DNA of 52,470 bases. Source: Pedobacter petrophilus (lineage in GTDB: Bacteria > Bacteroidota > Bacteroidia > Sphingobacteriales > Sphingobacteriaceae). A program made the position numbers and the translations under genes. Below the pieces are notes generated by a model. It was given only the letters and a program-made list of their open reading frames with translations. It made no database searches and was not told where the DNA came from. The stretch lies in assembly GCF_009674725.1 (NCBI RefSeq), contig NZ_WKKH01000034.1:1-52470 (forward strand), read 5' to 3'. Of this stretch, positions 15,441 through 24,924 are shown piece after piece (position 1 is the first letter of the stretch; each line of letters opens with the position of its first letter).

Positions 15441-17279
15441 ATGGCGTACAGAAGTTTAGCAGAATGTGTATCAGATCTTGAAAAAAACGGGCATTTAATC
15501 AGAATTAAAGAGGAGGTAGATCCTTACCTGGAGATGGCCGCCATTCACCTTAGGGTTTATGAAAATCAAGGGCCAGCCATATTGTTCGAAAAAGTGAAGG
15601 GAAGCCCTTTCCCTGCGGTTTCGAACTTATTTGGTACACTGGAACGTTCTAAATTTATTTTCAGGGATACTTTGCCAAAAGTGCAGCAATTGGTTTCGTT
15701 GCGAAACGATCCCATGAAGGCTTTAAAAAATCCGTTTAAATATGCGGGTTCAGCAATGTCTGCCTTATCGGCCTTGCCCATGAAAACGCCATCTGCCAAA
15801 AATAAGTTCCTTAAAACAAGTATCAGTGCGTTGCCCCAAATTGTAAACTGGCCAATGGACGGAGGTCCGTTTGTAACCATGCCGCAAGTATACACAGAAG
15901 ATGTTGAAAAGCCCGGAGTCTTGAATGCCAATCTCGGTATGTACCGGATTCAACTGGCTGGCAATGATTATATAAAAGATAAAGAAATTGGTTTACATTA
16001 TCAGATTCACAGGGGGATTGGCGTTCATCAGTCGAAAGCAAATAAACTCGGACAACCTTTAAAAGTAAGCATCTTTGTTGGTGGTCCGCCTTCGCATCCT
16101 CTGGCTGCGGTAATGCCATTGCCTGAAGGCTTATCTGAAATGACTTTTGCAGGAGCACTGGGTGATCGAAGATTCCGTTATTTTTATGATGATGAAGGTT
16201 TTTGTATTTCTGCAGATGCTGATTTTATCATCACCGGAACGGTTTATCCAAATGAAAATAAACCTGAAGGGCCGTTTGGAGACCATTTGGGTTACTATAG
16301 TTTAACCCATCCTTTCCCCTTGATGAAAGTGCATAACGTTTATCACAAGAAAGATGCGATCTGGTCATTCACGGTAGTTGGGCGACCTCCGCAAGAAGAT
16401 ACGAGTTTCGGTGCATTGATTCATGAAATTACCGGTTCTGCCATTCCACAGGAGATTCATGGATTAAAAGAAGTTCATGCTGTTGATGCAGCAGGTGTTC
16501 ACCCTTTATTGTTTGCCATTGGCAGTGAGCGATATACACCTTATTTGAAAGAGCGGAGACCTCAGGAAATTTTGACGATTGCCAATCATATCCTTGGGAA
16601 AAATCAGCTTAGTCTTGCTAAATATGTGTTGATCACTGCGCGGGAAGATGATGAAAAGCTAAGTACGCATCATATTCAAGAATTCATATCGCACGTACTG
16701 GAAAGAGTCGATTTAACCAGAGACATACATTTTTACACCAACACCACCATTGATACGCTGGATTATAGCGGTGATGGTCTCAATAGTGGTTCTAAAGTGG
16801 TTATTGCAGCCGCCGGAGATAAAAAACGTGAACTTTGGGATAAAATTCCTGACGATCTTAAGCTGGGTGACGGTTGTTATACCGCCCGGATTGCAATTCC
16901 CGGAGTACTGGTTTTGGAATGTGATAAGTATGTAAGTGCCGAGAAAACGGCTGCGGAAATTGCTGCTTTAAACATTTCCTTAATTGATCAGGATTTAAAA
17001 GGTTTGCCGCTGCTTGTTATTGCAGACGATGCAGAGTTTACCGCTGCCAATATTGATAATTTGGTTTGGATAACCTTTACCAGGAGTAATCCGGCAGCAG
17101 ATATTTACGGCGTAAATGATTTTACTATAAATAAGCATTGGGGATGCAAGGGTTCACTAATTATTGATGCCAGGAAAAAACCACACCACGCACCAGAATT
17201 GATAAAGGATATTAAAGTTGAAGAAAAGGTAAATGAATTAAGTATACCAGGCCAGGTACTTTATGGTGTGATTTATTAA
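15441..17279 (+). CDS. ubiD: UbiD-family prenylated-FMN-dependent decarboxylase
   Basis: A 612-residue enzyme of the family that reversibly decarboxylates aromatic or alpha,beta-unsaturated acids with prenyl-FMN supplied by UbiX. Conserved blocks include DGGPFVTMPQVYTEDVE, QIHRGIGVHQ (with the Arg expected to contact cofactor) and PEGPFGDHLGYY (275-286), whose Glu and Asp belong to the catalytic and metal site. ATG 15441 is preferred; the TTG at 15435 lies inside a promoter-like TATCTTTG. At about 610 residues it is the longer form common in Bacteroidota, perhaps acting in menaquinone synthesis. No ubiX or quinone gene is adjacent, so the substrate is open. Confidence 0.9.
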   Translation: MAYRSLAECVSDLEKNGHLIRIKEEVDPYLEMAAIHLRVYENQGPAILFEKVKGSPFPAVSNLFGTLERSKFIFRDTLPKVQQLVSLRNDPMKALKNPFKYAGSAMSALSALPMKTPSAKNKFLKTSISALPQIVNWPMDGGPFVTMPQVYTEDVEKPGVLNANLGMYRIQLAGNDYIKDKEIGLHYQIHRGIGVHQSKANKLGQPLKVSIFVGGPPSHPLAAVMPLPEGLSEMTFAGALGDRRFRYFYDDEGFCISADADFIITGTVYPNENKPEGPFGDHLGYYSLTHPFPLMKVHNVYHKKDAIWSFTVVGRPPQEDTSFGALIHEITGSAIPQEIHGLKEVHAVDAAGVHPLLFAIGSERYTPYLKERRPQEILTIANHILGKNQLSLAKYVLITAREDDEKLSTHHIQEFISHVLERVDLTRDIHFYTNTTIDTLDYSGDGLNSGSKVVIAAAGDKKRELWDKIPDDLKLGDGCYTARIAIPGVLVLECDKYVSAEKTAAEIAALNISLIDQDLKGLPLLVIADDAEFTAANIDNLVWITFTRSNPAADIYGVNDFTINKHWGCKGSLIIDARKKPHHAPELIKDIKVEEKVNELSIPGQVLYGVIY

Positions 17280-17293
17280 GTTTTAAGATTAAA

Positions 17294-17330
17294 AAGCACT
17301 GGATTCAATCCAGTGCTTAAGTATTTTTTT
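17294..17330. terminator. Terminator between ubiD and the convergent lipoprotein gene
   Basis: AAGCACTGGATT (17294-17305) pairs perfectly with AATCCAGTGCTT (17307-17318), with a T-rich run downstream and an A run upstream. Confidence 0.8.
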
Positions 17331-17361
17331 TATTGTTTAGTGCTTAAAACTTATCATAAAA

Positions 17362-18951
17362 TCAGTTTTTAATTCTTTTTGGTTCTACTGAGATAAGCAT
17401 AGAGCCAGTAGAAACATCATTTGTTACATACCTGTCTTTGTAATAAGGTGGTTGGCTACCATCACGAGGAGGTCTTGAAGGGGTGTATTCAACGGTTTCT
17501 TTCCTTAATATAATGGGGTTTGAAAATTCTAATATACCTTCTCCAAGATCATCGGAACCGACTGTAGTTTTAACTTGGAAAGAATTGGTAGTACTTTCTG
17601 TTAGAGAGGCCCCAAATTTTACTCCTACTTTTACCTTTTCACCAAAACCAACATCATACTGAAAATTTGTTGCGTATGTAGTAGTATTTGTGTATGATAG
17701 TGTTATGTCTTGTGAAAGATCGAACTCTTTAGCTATAAACTTCCATTGTGAGCCATAATTTTCTAAGTCCCACGCAACTATGGGTTCATTCAAAAAACAT
17801 TCTTTAGGCGTTATGCTTACTCTGTAGTTCCGGGTAGTATTGCCATCCCTTTGATAAACAACATCAAATAAATCAGTTCCTTTTAGCGAGAAAATCTTTT
17901 CAATTTGAGAACTTCCACCATTTTTTGAATTTATTAGTATGCTAATTCTTATATCAAAGTACCCATCAGTCCAAAGTACGGGGAAGGGGCGGTCTCCTGG
18001 ACGATATGAATATTCGTCAACTGATTTTGGATCGGCATCACTATCGCTTATTTTTCCATAATTATTATCTTTTAATTTAATTGATACAATATGTTCAACA
18101 TAAGAATTATTAAATTTCCCTCTAACAATATTATTTGCAGGGTTTAGCCCATAATAAATATAATCTCTATGCCAATCTAAACCCAAATTAAAAGCATCAA
18201 TTGCTGCCTGGTCAATTGATCTTTCCGGGAAGCTGTTCGCAAGAGGTAAATCAACAAGTCTTGATGTTTTTTCAGGTTTGATAGAATTTTGGAGTTGATT
18301 TTTTAACGTTAAATTCGATACAGATTTGTTAAAAGCTTTATTTGCAAAAGATAAATTAAATGAAGAATTGCGTAGAGAAATTTTATTTTCATTTGAATTA
18401 TTTATTACAATTCTTTCATTTTCTTTAACTACAACAACCGGATATCCAGGTACTAGGCCGTATGGAACTTTAGTTGTTTCCCCTTTAGCATTATACAAGA
18501 TAATGTTATCATAAACTTTAGTAGCTGGAGATACAGCCACCAAAGGCATTTCAGTGTTTATATCCCAGCTCTGTGGCGTAAAATTTGGTATCTCCGGAAC
18601 CATGATCGTTAAAGTAGGAAGGTTTTCAATCGCGTTGTTCAAATTTATTTTAGAATCGGCATATTGGGATATTATTTGATAGAATGTTTTTCCGTCTTTT
18701 ATTGGTTCATCCTTTACCATTTGAAAGAGGATATCGTTGTCCATGTCAAATTGCTTAAGGGCTTCATTTTTAATGAATGATCTCAAACTAGGTTCTTTTT
18801 CTAGAGCAATAGCTAAAACTTTTGAAAAGGCTGCTTTTGAATCCTGTTTTTCCATAGTTGTTAGCATTGGGGGCTGATCTTCCTGCTTGATTTCCTTTTT
18901 GCAAGAAAATAATACCGCAATAATTGCTAAGTAATAAATTTTATTTTTCAT
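17362..18951 (-). CDS. Large lipoprotein of unknown function
   Basis: 529 residues with an SPII signal peptide whose lipobox ends in Cys17 (LFSC followed by KKE). The first half is Asn/Lys-rich with many Phe and Ile and no catalytic motif I can recognise. The second half has alternating hydrophobic and polar stretches suggesting beta structure (for example VSITPKECFLNEPIVAWDLENYG; NTTTYATNFQYDVGFGEKVKVG). This is reminiscent of pore-forming or adhesin-like folds, but the resemblance is weak. The upstream spacer 18952-19136 is very AT-rich. The gene is more AT-rich than its neighbours and stands alone, so acquisition by transfer is possible but not shown. Confidence 0.75.
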   Translation of the reverse strand: MKNKIYYLAIIAVLFSCKKEIKQEDQPPMLTTMEKQDSKAAFSKVLAIALEKEPSLRSFIKNEALKQFDMDNDILFQMVKDEPIKDGKTFYQIISQYADSKINLNNAIENLPTLTIMVPEIPNFTPQSWDINTEMPLVAVSPATKVYDNIILYNAKGETTKVPYGLVPGYPVVVVKENERIVINNSNENKISLRNSSFNLSFANKAFNKSVSNLTLKNQLQNSIKPEKTSRLVDLPLANSFPERSIDQAAIDAFNLGLDWHRDYIYYGLNPANNIVRGKFNNSYVEHIVSIKLKDNNYGKISDSDADPKSVDEYSYRPGDRPFPVLWTDGYFDIRISILINSKNGGSSQIEKIFSLKGTDLFDVVYQRDGNTTRNYRVSITPKECFLNEPIVAWDLENYGSQWKFIAKEFDLSQDITLSYTNTTTYATNFQYDVGFGEKVKVGVKFGASLTESTTNSFQVKTTVGSDDLGEGILEFSNPIILRKETVEYTPSRPPRDGSQPPYYKDRYVTNDVSTGSMLISVEPKRIKN

Positions 18952-19136
18952 ATTAGGTTTTTATTTAACTACAATATTAGCTAAAAACTTTGTATGTGTG
19001 TTGATATTTTTATTTAATAATAAATTATACTTATTATATATTTATTTAATTGTTATTATGTATTATTAATTTGATTTAGGTATTTTTCAATTCTATAATT
19101 ATTAATGATGCAACAAGAAAGGGATGTTAATATTTT

Positions 19137-19175
19137 TTAAAAAAAAAGCCACAACCTTTACAAGGCCGTGGCTTT
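19137..19175 (-). terminator. Terminator of the FadL-like gene
   Basis: AAAGCCAC pairs with GTGGCTTT, with an inner CCTT/AAGG stem. On the minus strand it is followed by nine or more T. Confidence 0.8.
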
Positions 19176-19195
19176 AAATAATTTCTTAATTTATT

Positions 19196-20719
19196 CTAAA
19201 ACCTCACTCCAAATGTTAAGAAAACATTATTTCTAGTACTTTTTACATTAGCAACGGGCTCAGAAAAATCATAAAGCTCGTATGGTGATGAGTTGAAGTT
19301 AGTTTTATAGTTCTGGTAAGCAACATCAAAATAATAATTATCTACGCGGTAACCAATACCGCCAGTGTAGTATTGAGCCTGGTAGAAAGATTTATCACCA
19401 CCTTTAATACCATTACCGTTTAATCCGTATCCACCTCTTAAACTAATTTCAGGACTTACTTTTACTTCAGCACCTACTCTATAATTCACTGCTTCTTTAT
19501 AGCTGTCCTTAACAGTACGGTTATTAATGGCAATGTCATTAACGTTAGAACCATCATCAGCTGAAAAGCGGATAGATGAATAATCAATATAATCCACATC
19601 GGCAGAAATTAATGCCATGCCACCAATTACGTAACTTAAACCAGCAGATGCTTTTAATGGCGTACGCAGGTTATAAGTGAAAGTATAATATTGAGGTGCA
19701 TTATTAAACGAATCCGCTCCGTTATTACTGTTTCCAGCTAAGTTAGCCTGAAGCGTTTCAGCTGTATTATCCTGAAGATTCATCCAGGTTGGTGTTTGAA
19801 AGTTTACCCCGATTCTCAACTCATTTACAGGTCTGTAGATCATTCCCAATTTAAGGTTAAAGCCCCCACCTTTGGTTTCCTGGTTTCTCAATTGCGTTAG
19901 ATTGTAGTTTTCGTTTCCAGTAAAACTATTCTGATTTTCATTAAACCAGTTCGTAATTCCAGATTCCGTAAAAACAGCATCACTAACATATCTCACGTTA
20001 ACAAAACTGGCAGTAGCTCCTAAATACAACTTATTAGAGAAGTTCAGTGCACCAGCAACGTTAAATTCTGAGGTAGATCCTGATCTGGTTTCAACCCAAT
20101 TTTGATTGAAACTATTATTTCCAAAAGGGGCAGCTGAATAGCTGTTAGTAAAACCAGGAGCACCATAATTTATAAGTGTACTGTTATAGGCATCCCCAGC
20201 AATGGTTCTATCTATACCAATATCATTTGCTTGGTCTACGTATGCATTTCTGATTGAATTATTGTTATTTACACCATTATAGGCAATGTTACCTAAGAAA
20301 TCGTTGTTTCTGGTATAACTCACACCGAAAACGGTACTTACTAGGCCTTTATTTACATCCGAACCTTTCATTTTGGCAGCCGGACTATAAAAAACAACTC
20401 CTAAGTTGTTCAGGTTAATTTGACTTTTACTGGCTTTGGTAGTGGCCCCTAAGAAAGCGCTATTATTGTCAACAGAGTTAAACTCAGGCGTAATACTGAA
20501 TTCTGATTTTGTAAATAAACCTAAACCAGCAGGGTTAGCACTAATGGAACTGATATCGCCACCTACCCCAATCTGCGCACCACCCATTCCTTTAAAACGG
20601 GCGCTACTACCATAATTAGTTTGAGAAAAACGGAATGCATCAGGAGCATAACTTTGTGCATGCAATGAACCTATAGAAGCTACTGTAGCCACTATAGATG
20701 CTAAAATGTATCTTTTCAT
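19196..20719 (-). CDS. OmpP1/FadL-family outer-membrane channel
   Basis: A 507-residue outer-membrane beta-barrel of the family that transports hydrophobic substrates such as fatty acids or aromatics. The signal peptide is cleaved near SLHAQ (about residue 22). The mature N-terminus carries the family hatch segment (SSARFKGMGGAQIGVGGDISSISANPAGLG), where the NPAG element is diagnostic. The rest alternates strands and Asn-rich loops and ends in an aromatic C-terminal residue (LTFGVRF) suited to BamA recognition. It starts 21 nt after a Gly/Tyr-rich lipoprotein gene, probably one operon, and ends at a strong terminator. The transported substrate cannot be read. Confidence 0.88.
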   Translation of the reverse strand: MKRYILASIVATVASIGSLHAQSYAPDAFRFSQTNYGSSARFKGMGGAQIGVGGDISSISANPAGLGLFTKSEFSITPEFNSVDNNSAFLGATTKASKSQINLNNLGVVFYSPAAKMKGSDVNKGLVSTVFGVSYTRNNDFLGNIAYNGVNNNNSIRNAYVDQANDIGIDRTIAGDAYNSTLINYGAPGFTNSYSAAPFGNNSFNQNWVETRSGSTSEFNVAGALNFSNKLYLGATASFVNVRYVSDAVFTESGITNWFNENQNSFTGNENYNLTQLRNQETKGGGFNLKLGMIYRPVNELRIGVNFQTPTWMNLQDNTAETLQANLAGNSNNGADSFNNAPQYYTFTYNLRTPLKASAGLSYVIGGMALISADVDYIDYSSIRFSADDGSNVNDIAINNRTVKDSYKEAVNYRVGAEVKVSPEISLRGGYGLNGNGIKGGDKSFYQAQYYTGGIGYRVDNYYFDVAYQNYKTNFNSSPYELYDFSEPVANVKSTRNNVFLTFGVRF

Positions 20720-20740
20720 TTGTTGTGTGTGTTGCTAAAA

Positions 20741-21748
20741 TTAACCTCTTCCAGATCTTGATGGCCTAGAGCCGCCACCGCCGCCTCCGCCATATGATCC
20801 GCCACCGCTACTGCCTCTACTTGCAGGAGGTGCAGAATAAGTTGGTCTTGTTTCTTGTCTTTGTGGCTGAGGTGCATAATTCTCATTTCTTCCAGGTCTG
20901 CTGGAATTTGCGTCTGGTCTTGAATATCCACCAGATTGTTGTCCGTTTCCATTAACCTGGCTTCTTGACGGTCTGCCTACATTATAATTAGGTGAATAAC
21001 CTTGTCTATTGTTCCCGTTTTGAGGCGCTACACCAGATCTGTTAGGTCTACCCCCATAGGTACTTCCGTTATTATTACCATAACCTCTGCTATTAAGTGT
21101 ATTACCTGGTCTTGCTCTGTAGTTATTATTACCGGTATAAACTCCACCACCGTAGAACCCTCCGCCATAACCTAAGCCGCCGCCATACCAGCCACCGCCC
21201 CAACCGAAGCGATCATAATAGGAGTTAGGCCCCCATGAATTCCATCCGTAAAAGGGACTGTTCCATCCGTAACCAAAGTTGCCGTAGTAGAACGGATTGC
21301 TCCAAATACTACCATAACCTAATCCGATGCCGAAACCACCGCCCCAGCCACCTAAGCCGTAACCGCTGCTCCAGCCTAAACCACCGTAACATAAATAGTT
21401 GGTTGCACCGTAAGAATTGCCGTAAGAAAAATTATCATAATACGGATCATAATATCCGCGCCAGCTTGTACCGTTAGAAAAGCGATTTATTCTGGATGAA
21501 TAATCCATGTCGTAATAAGGATTACTCGTGCCATAATATTCGTCGTAACCCTCCTGATCCTGAACTTGATCCTGGTTTTGATTCTGTGCATATTGCTGTT
21601 GAGGAACTACCTCCACCTCTCTGGCTTTCGCCACAGAGTTATAAACATCGTCATTTTGGCTGGTAGACGCCAATTTCGATGTTGAACATGATGCCACCAG
21701 CCCCGCGGCGGCAATCATAACAATAGGAAAAAATTTAATTGGTTTCAT
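20741..21748 (-). CDS. Low-complexity Gly/Tyr/Asn-rich lipoprotein
   Basis: 335 residues. The signal peptide ends with a lipobox at Cys21 (LVASC). After a Gln-rich stretch (about 48-66) comes a Gly/Tyr/Trp/Phe-rich region (about 70-205) made of irregular GYG, GWGGG and FYYGN elements. The C-terminal part (205-335) is rich in Asn, Arg, Pro, Ser and Gly and ends in a polyglycine run with SRPSRSGRG. No enzymatic motif is visible. Composition suggests a disordered or phase-separating surface protein. It precedes the FadL-like gene by 21 nt, so envelope co-expression is likely. Such sequence is easily mis-assigned by similarity searches. Confidence 0.8.
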   Translation of the reverse strand: MKPIKFFPIVMIAAAGLVASCSTSKLASTSQNDDVYNSVAKAREVEVVPQQQYAQNQNQDQVQDQEGYDEYYGTSNPYYDMDYSSRINRFSNGTSWRGYYDPYYDNFSYGNSYGATNYLCYGGLGWSSGYGLGGWGGGFGIGLGYGSIWSNPFYYGNFGYGWNSPFYGWNSWGPNSYYDRFGWGGGWYGGGLGYGGGFYGGGVYTGNNNYRARPGNTLNSRGYGNNNGSTYGGRPNRSGVAPQNGNNRQGYSPNYNVGRPSRSQVNGNGQQSGGYSRPDANSSRPGRNENYAPQPQRQETRPTYSAPPASRGSSGGGSYGGGGGGGSRPSRSGRG

Positions 21749-21875
21749 TGTGTTTATATTTAGTTGTGTGTGTTTTTGCTAAAAATCTAACGACTTATGA
21801 TGGCTATAATTTTGATCAATTATTAACATATCATAAATGCCAGCTATTGATAATCGTTTTGTAGGCATAAATTTA

Positions 21876-21883
21876 TAAATTTG
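21876..21883 (+). promoter_or_regulatory. Putative -7 element of proS
   Basis: TAAATTTG exactly matches TAnnTTTG, about 50 nt before the ATG. Candidate TTG elements upstream are at 14 and 26 nt, outside the usual 17-23. Confidence 0.35.
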
Positions 21884-21934
21884 TGATCTAATTTCACATA
21901 TTTTAACACACAAATTACGTTCCAAATACATAAC

Positions 21935-23407
21935 ATGAGCAAAGAAATTACAAGTAGAGAAGCAGATTATTCCCAATGGTATAATGATATCGTGTTAAAG
22001 GCCGACCTTGCTGAACATTCGGCAGTTAGGGGATGTATGGTTATTAAGCCCAATGGCTATGCAATATGGGAAAATATGCAGGCCGTACTCGATAAGATGT
22101 TTAAAGACACAGGTCATAGTAATGCTTACTTTCCTTTGTTCATTCCTAAGTCATTTTTTTCTAAAGAAGCCTCTCACGTACAGGGTTTTGCCACAGAATG
22201 TGCAGTGGTGACACACTATCGATTGAAGAATGACGGTAATGGCAATATTGTTGTTGATGAAACAGCTAAATTAGAAGAAGAATTAATCGTTCGTCCTACT
22301 TCTGAAACCATTATCTGGAATACTTATAAAGGCTGGATTCAATCCTACCGTGATCTTCCGATTTTAATTAACCAATGGGCCAATGTAGTGCGTTGGGAAA
22401 TGAGAACGCGGTTGTTTTTGCGTACGGCAGAATTTTTATGGCAAGAAGGACATACTGCTCATGCTACGGCACAAGAGGCAATTGAGGAAACCGAACGTAT
22501 GTTACACATTTATGCAGATTTCGCCGAAAACTGGTTAGCCGTTCCGGTAATCAGAGGAAGAAAATCTCCAAATGAAAGATTTGCAGGTGCTTTAGATACT
22601 TATTGCATTGAGGCACTGATGCAGGATGGTAAGGCTTTGCAAGCCGGAACATCTCACTTTTTAGGACAGAACTTTGCAAAAGCATTTGATGTAAAATTTA
22701 CTGGTAAAGATGGAAAGCTAGATCACGTTTGGGCAACATCATGGGGTGTATCTACCCGTTTAATGGGCGCATTAATTATGGCACATAGTGATGATTCGGG
22801 TTTAATCATTCCACCGAAATTGGCGCCAACTCAGGTAGTAATTGTACCGATTTATAAGGGTGATGAAGACCTGGCTAAAATTACGGCTTACGTAAATGAA
22901 TTAACAATGCGCCTGAAAGGAATGGGTGTTTCTGTAAAATATGATGACCGCGATACCCAACGTCCGGGGTTCAAATTTGCAGACTATGAATTGAAAGGTG
23001 TGCCAATCCGGATTGCAATTGGGGGCAGAGACCTGGAAAATAAAACAGTGGAAATCGCCAGAAGAGATACGAAGTTGAAACAAACGGTTCCTCAGGAAGG
23101 CCTTGATATCTATATTGTTAAATTATTGGAGGATATTCAAACCAGTATGTTTAATAAAGCATTGGCTTATAGAGATTCACATATTACAGAAGCCAATTCT
23201 TATCAGGAATTTAAAGACCTGTTAGATACTAAAGCTGGTTTTATTTCTGCCCATTGGGATGGTACCTCTGAAACTGAACAGAAAATTAAGGATGAAACTA
23301 AAGCAACTATTCGCTGTATTCCTTTAGACAATAAACTGGAAGATGGCGTTTGTATTTATTCGGGCAAGCCATCAATTCAAAGGGTATTGTTCGCGCGAGC
23401 GTATTAA
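21935..23407 (+). CDS. proS: Prolyl-tRNA synthetase, archaeal/eukaryotic type
   Basis: A 490-residue class II aminoacyl-tRNA synthetase charging tRNA-Pro. Motif 2 region RPTSETIIWNTYKGWIQSYR, motif 3 region with TSWGVSTRLMGALIM, and the anticodon-binding domain (about 285-390) are intact. The C-terminal domain ends in a terminal Tyr (RVLFARAY), the mark of the archaeal/eukaryotic-type enzyme, and the bacterial editing insertion is absent. Bacteroidota normally carry this form. Two cognate tRNA-Pro(TGG) genes lie at 46052 and 46180. A GAGTC-rich repeat begins directly at its stop. Confidence 0.96.
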   Translation: MSKEITSREADYSQWYNDIVLKADLAEHSAVRGCMVIKPNGYAIWENMQAVLDKMFKDTGHSNAYFPLFIPKSFFSKEASHVQGFATECAVVTHYRLKNDGNGNIVVDETAKLEEELIVRPTSETIIWNTYKGWIQSYRDLPILINQWANVVRWEMRTRLFLRTAEFLWQEGHTAHATAQEAIEETERMLHIYADFAENWLAVPVIRGRKSPNERFAGALDTYCIEALMQDGKALQAGTSHFLGQNFAKAFDVKFTGKDGKLDHVWATSWGVSTRLMGALIMAHSDDSGLIIPPKLAPTQVVIVPIYKGDEDLAKITAYVNELTMRLKGMGVSVKYDDRDTQRPGFKFADYELKGVPIRIAIGGRDLENKTVEIARRDTKLKQTVPQEGLDIYIVKLLEDIQTSMFNKALAYRDSHITEANSYQEFKDLLDTKAGFISAHWDGTSETEQKIKDETKATIRCIPLDNKLEDGVCIYSGKPSIQRVLFARAY

Positions 23408-23515
23408 AGAGTCTGGAGTCGTGAGTCTTAAGTCTGGAGTCAGCAGTAATGATTCCAAAGTCTTCAGTCTTAGGTTTTGATCATGAGTTTGGAGTTGTGA
23501 CTTTTAATTCGCGAG
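23408..23515 (+). repeat. GAGTC-rich degenerate repeat after proS (family B, copy 1)
   Basis: Five GAGTC words with variants such as TCTGGAGTCGTGAGTC are spread over about 110 bp starting right after the stop codon. Family B copy 2 at 35360-35445 has the same vocabulary and also starts at a plus-strand stop codon. Confidence 0.6.
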
Positions 23516-23611
23516 TCTTAATCTGCTATATCATTATAAAATGAGCTAATGAGCATTAAAAGTCATTAGTTCAAATCTATCATCTCATATTTATTTAAGT
23601 CTATTTAAGAA

Positions 23612-24751
23612 ATGAAGTTCGGAACAAAAGCAATACATGCAGGCCAGGAGCCTGATCCAACAACGGGTGCAGTAATGACACCAATATATCAAACTTCTAC
23701 CTACTGGCAAAAATCGCCGGGAGATAATAAGGGTTACGAATATTCAAGAGGAACAAACCCGACACGTAAAGCCCTGGAAGATTGCCTTGCAGCTTTAGAA
23801 AATGCAAAATATGGTTTAGCATTTTCAAGTGGGATGGGCGCTACTGATGCTGTGCTAAAATTGCTGTCCCCGGGCGATGAGGTAATTACCGGAAACGATT
23901 TATACGGTGGTTCTTATCGGATCTTCACGAAGATTTTTTCGAAATATGGAATTAAATTTCACTTTCTGGATCTTTCAAAGCCAGAAAATATGTTGCCATA
24001 CATTAACGATAAAACAAAGCTGGTTTGGATAGAAACACCTACCAATCCAACAATGCAAATCATCGATATTGAGGGCGTTGCAAAAATTACTAAAGAAAAA
24101 AACCTCATTTTAACTGTAGATAATACTTTCGCATCACCCTATTTACAAAATCCTATTGATTTAGGTGCTGATATTGTAATGCATTCGGTAACCAAATATA
24201 TTGGGGGTCACTCAGATGTAGTAATGGGTGCGCTGGTTACGAACGATGAGCAGTTGTATAAAGATCTTTGGTTTATCTACAATGCTTGTGGAGCAACGCC
24301 TGGTCCTCAGGATTCTTTTTTAGTTTTGAGGGGAATCAAAACACTTCACCTGCGCATGAAAGCGCATTGCGAAAACGGAGAACGCATTGCTCATTTTCTT
24401 AAAAACCATCCTAAGGTTGATAAGATTTACTGGCCTGGTTTTGAGGATCATCCTAATCACGACATTGCTAAAAAACAAATGCGTGGTTTTGGTGGAATGA
24501 TTTCCATTACGCTTAAAGGAGCGGATTTGCAGGAAACATTCAGAATCTCTTCAAACTTTAAAGTCTTCACCCTTGCAGAATCTCTTGGTGGTGTAGAGTC
24601 TCTAATCAATCATCCGGCTACCATGACTCACGGCTCTATCCCTAAAGAAGAGCGTGAAAAAGTTGGTGTAACTGATAATTTACTCCGTTTGAGTGTTGGC
24701 GTGGAAGACATTGAAGATCTTTTAGAAGATCTTGGCAATGCACTGGCATAA
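23612..24751 (+). CDS. Cystathionine gamma-synthase/lyase-type PLP enzyme
   Basis: A 379-residue PLP-dependent trans-sulfuration enzyme acting in the cytoplasm on cystathionine, O-acyl-homoserine or cysteine. The Schiff-base Lys195 sits in HSVTKYIGGHSD. The N-terminal TKAIHAGQEPDPTTGAVM and the phosphate-binding segment SSGMGATDAVLKLL are typical, as is ESLGGVESLINHPATMTHGS near the end. The exact reaction (synthase versus lyase) cannot be decided from motifs; Bacteroidota annotations use either name. It is monocistronic, with a terminator 9 nt downstream. Confidence 0.9.
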   Translation: MKFGTKAIHAGQEPDPTTGAVMTPIYQTSTYWQKSPGDNKGYEYSRGTNPTRKALEDCLAALENAKYGLAFSSGMGATDAVLKLLSPGDEVITGNDLYGGSYRIFTKIFSKYGIKFHFLDLSKPENMLPYINDKTKLVWIETPTNPTMQIIDIEGVAKITKEKNLILTVDNTFASPYLQNPIDLGADIVMHSVTKYIGGHSDVVMGALVTNDEQLYKDLWFIYNACGATPGPQDSFLVLRGIKTLHLRMKAHCENGERIAHFLKNHPKVDKIYWPGFEDHPNHDIAKKQMRGFGGMISITLKGADLQETFRISSNFKVFTLAESLGGVESLINHPATMTHGSIPKEEREKVGVTDNLLRLSVGVEDIEDLLEDLGNALA

Positions 24752-24759
24752 ATAATTTT

Positions 24760-24790
24760 CGGGCAAATGGTTCATTTGCCCGTTTAGTTA
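24760..24790 (+). terminator. Terminator after the trans-sulfuration gene
   Basis: CGGGCAAATG (24760-24769) pairs with CATTTGCCCG (24773-24782) around a GTT loop, followed by T-rich sequence. Confidence 0.75.
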
Positions 24791-24924
24791 TTCTCTCTTA
24801 AAAACGCATGATATTTTCGGGTTAAGATTGCATTATTATTTATTATAAACAGCGTTGCACGGAAAGCTAAACTTTCAATCTTTTACGGGCATATTAGTCT
24901 GCTCCTTGTTTTATCCAAAAACTG

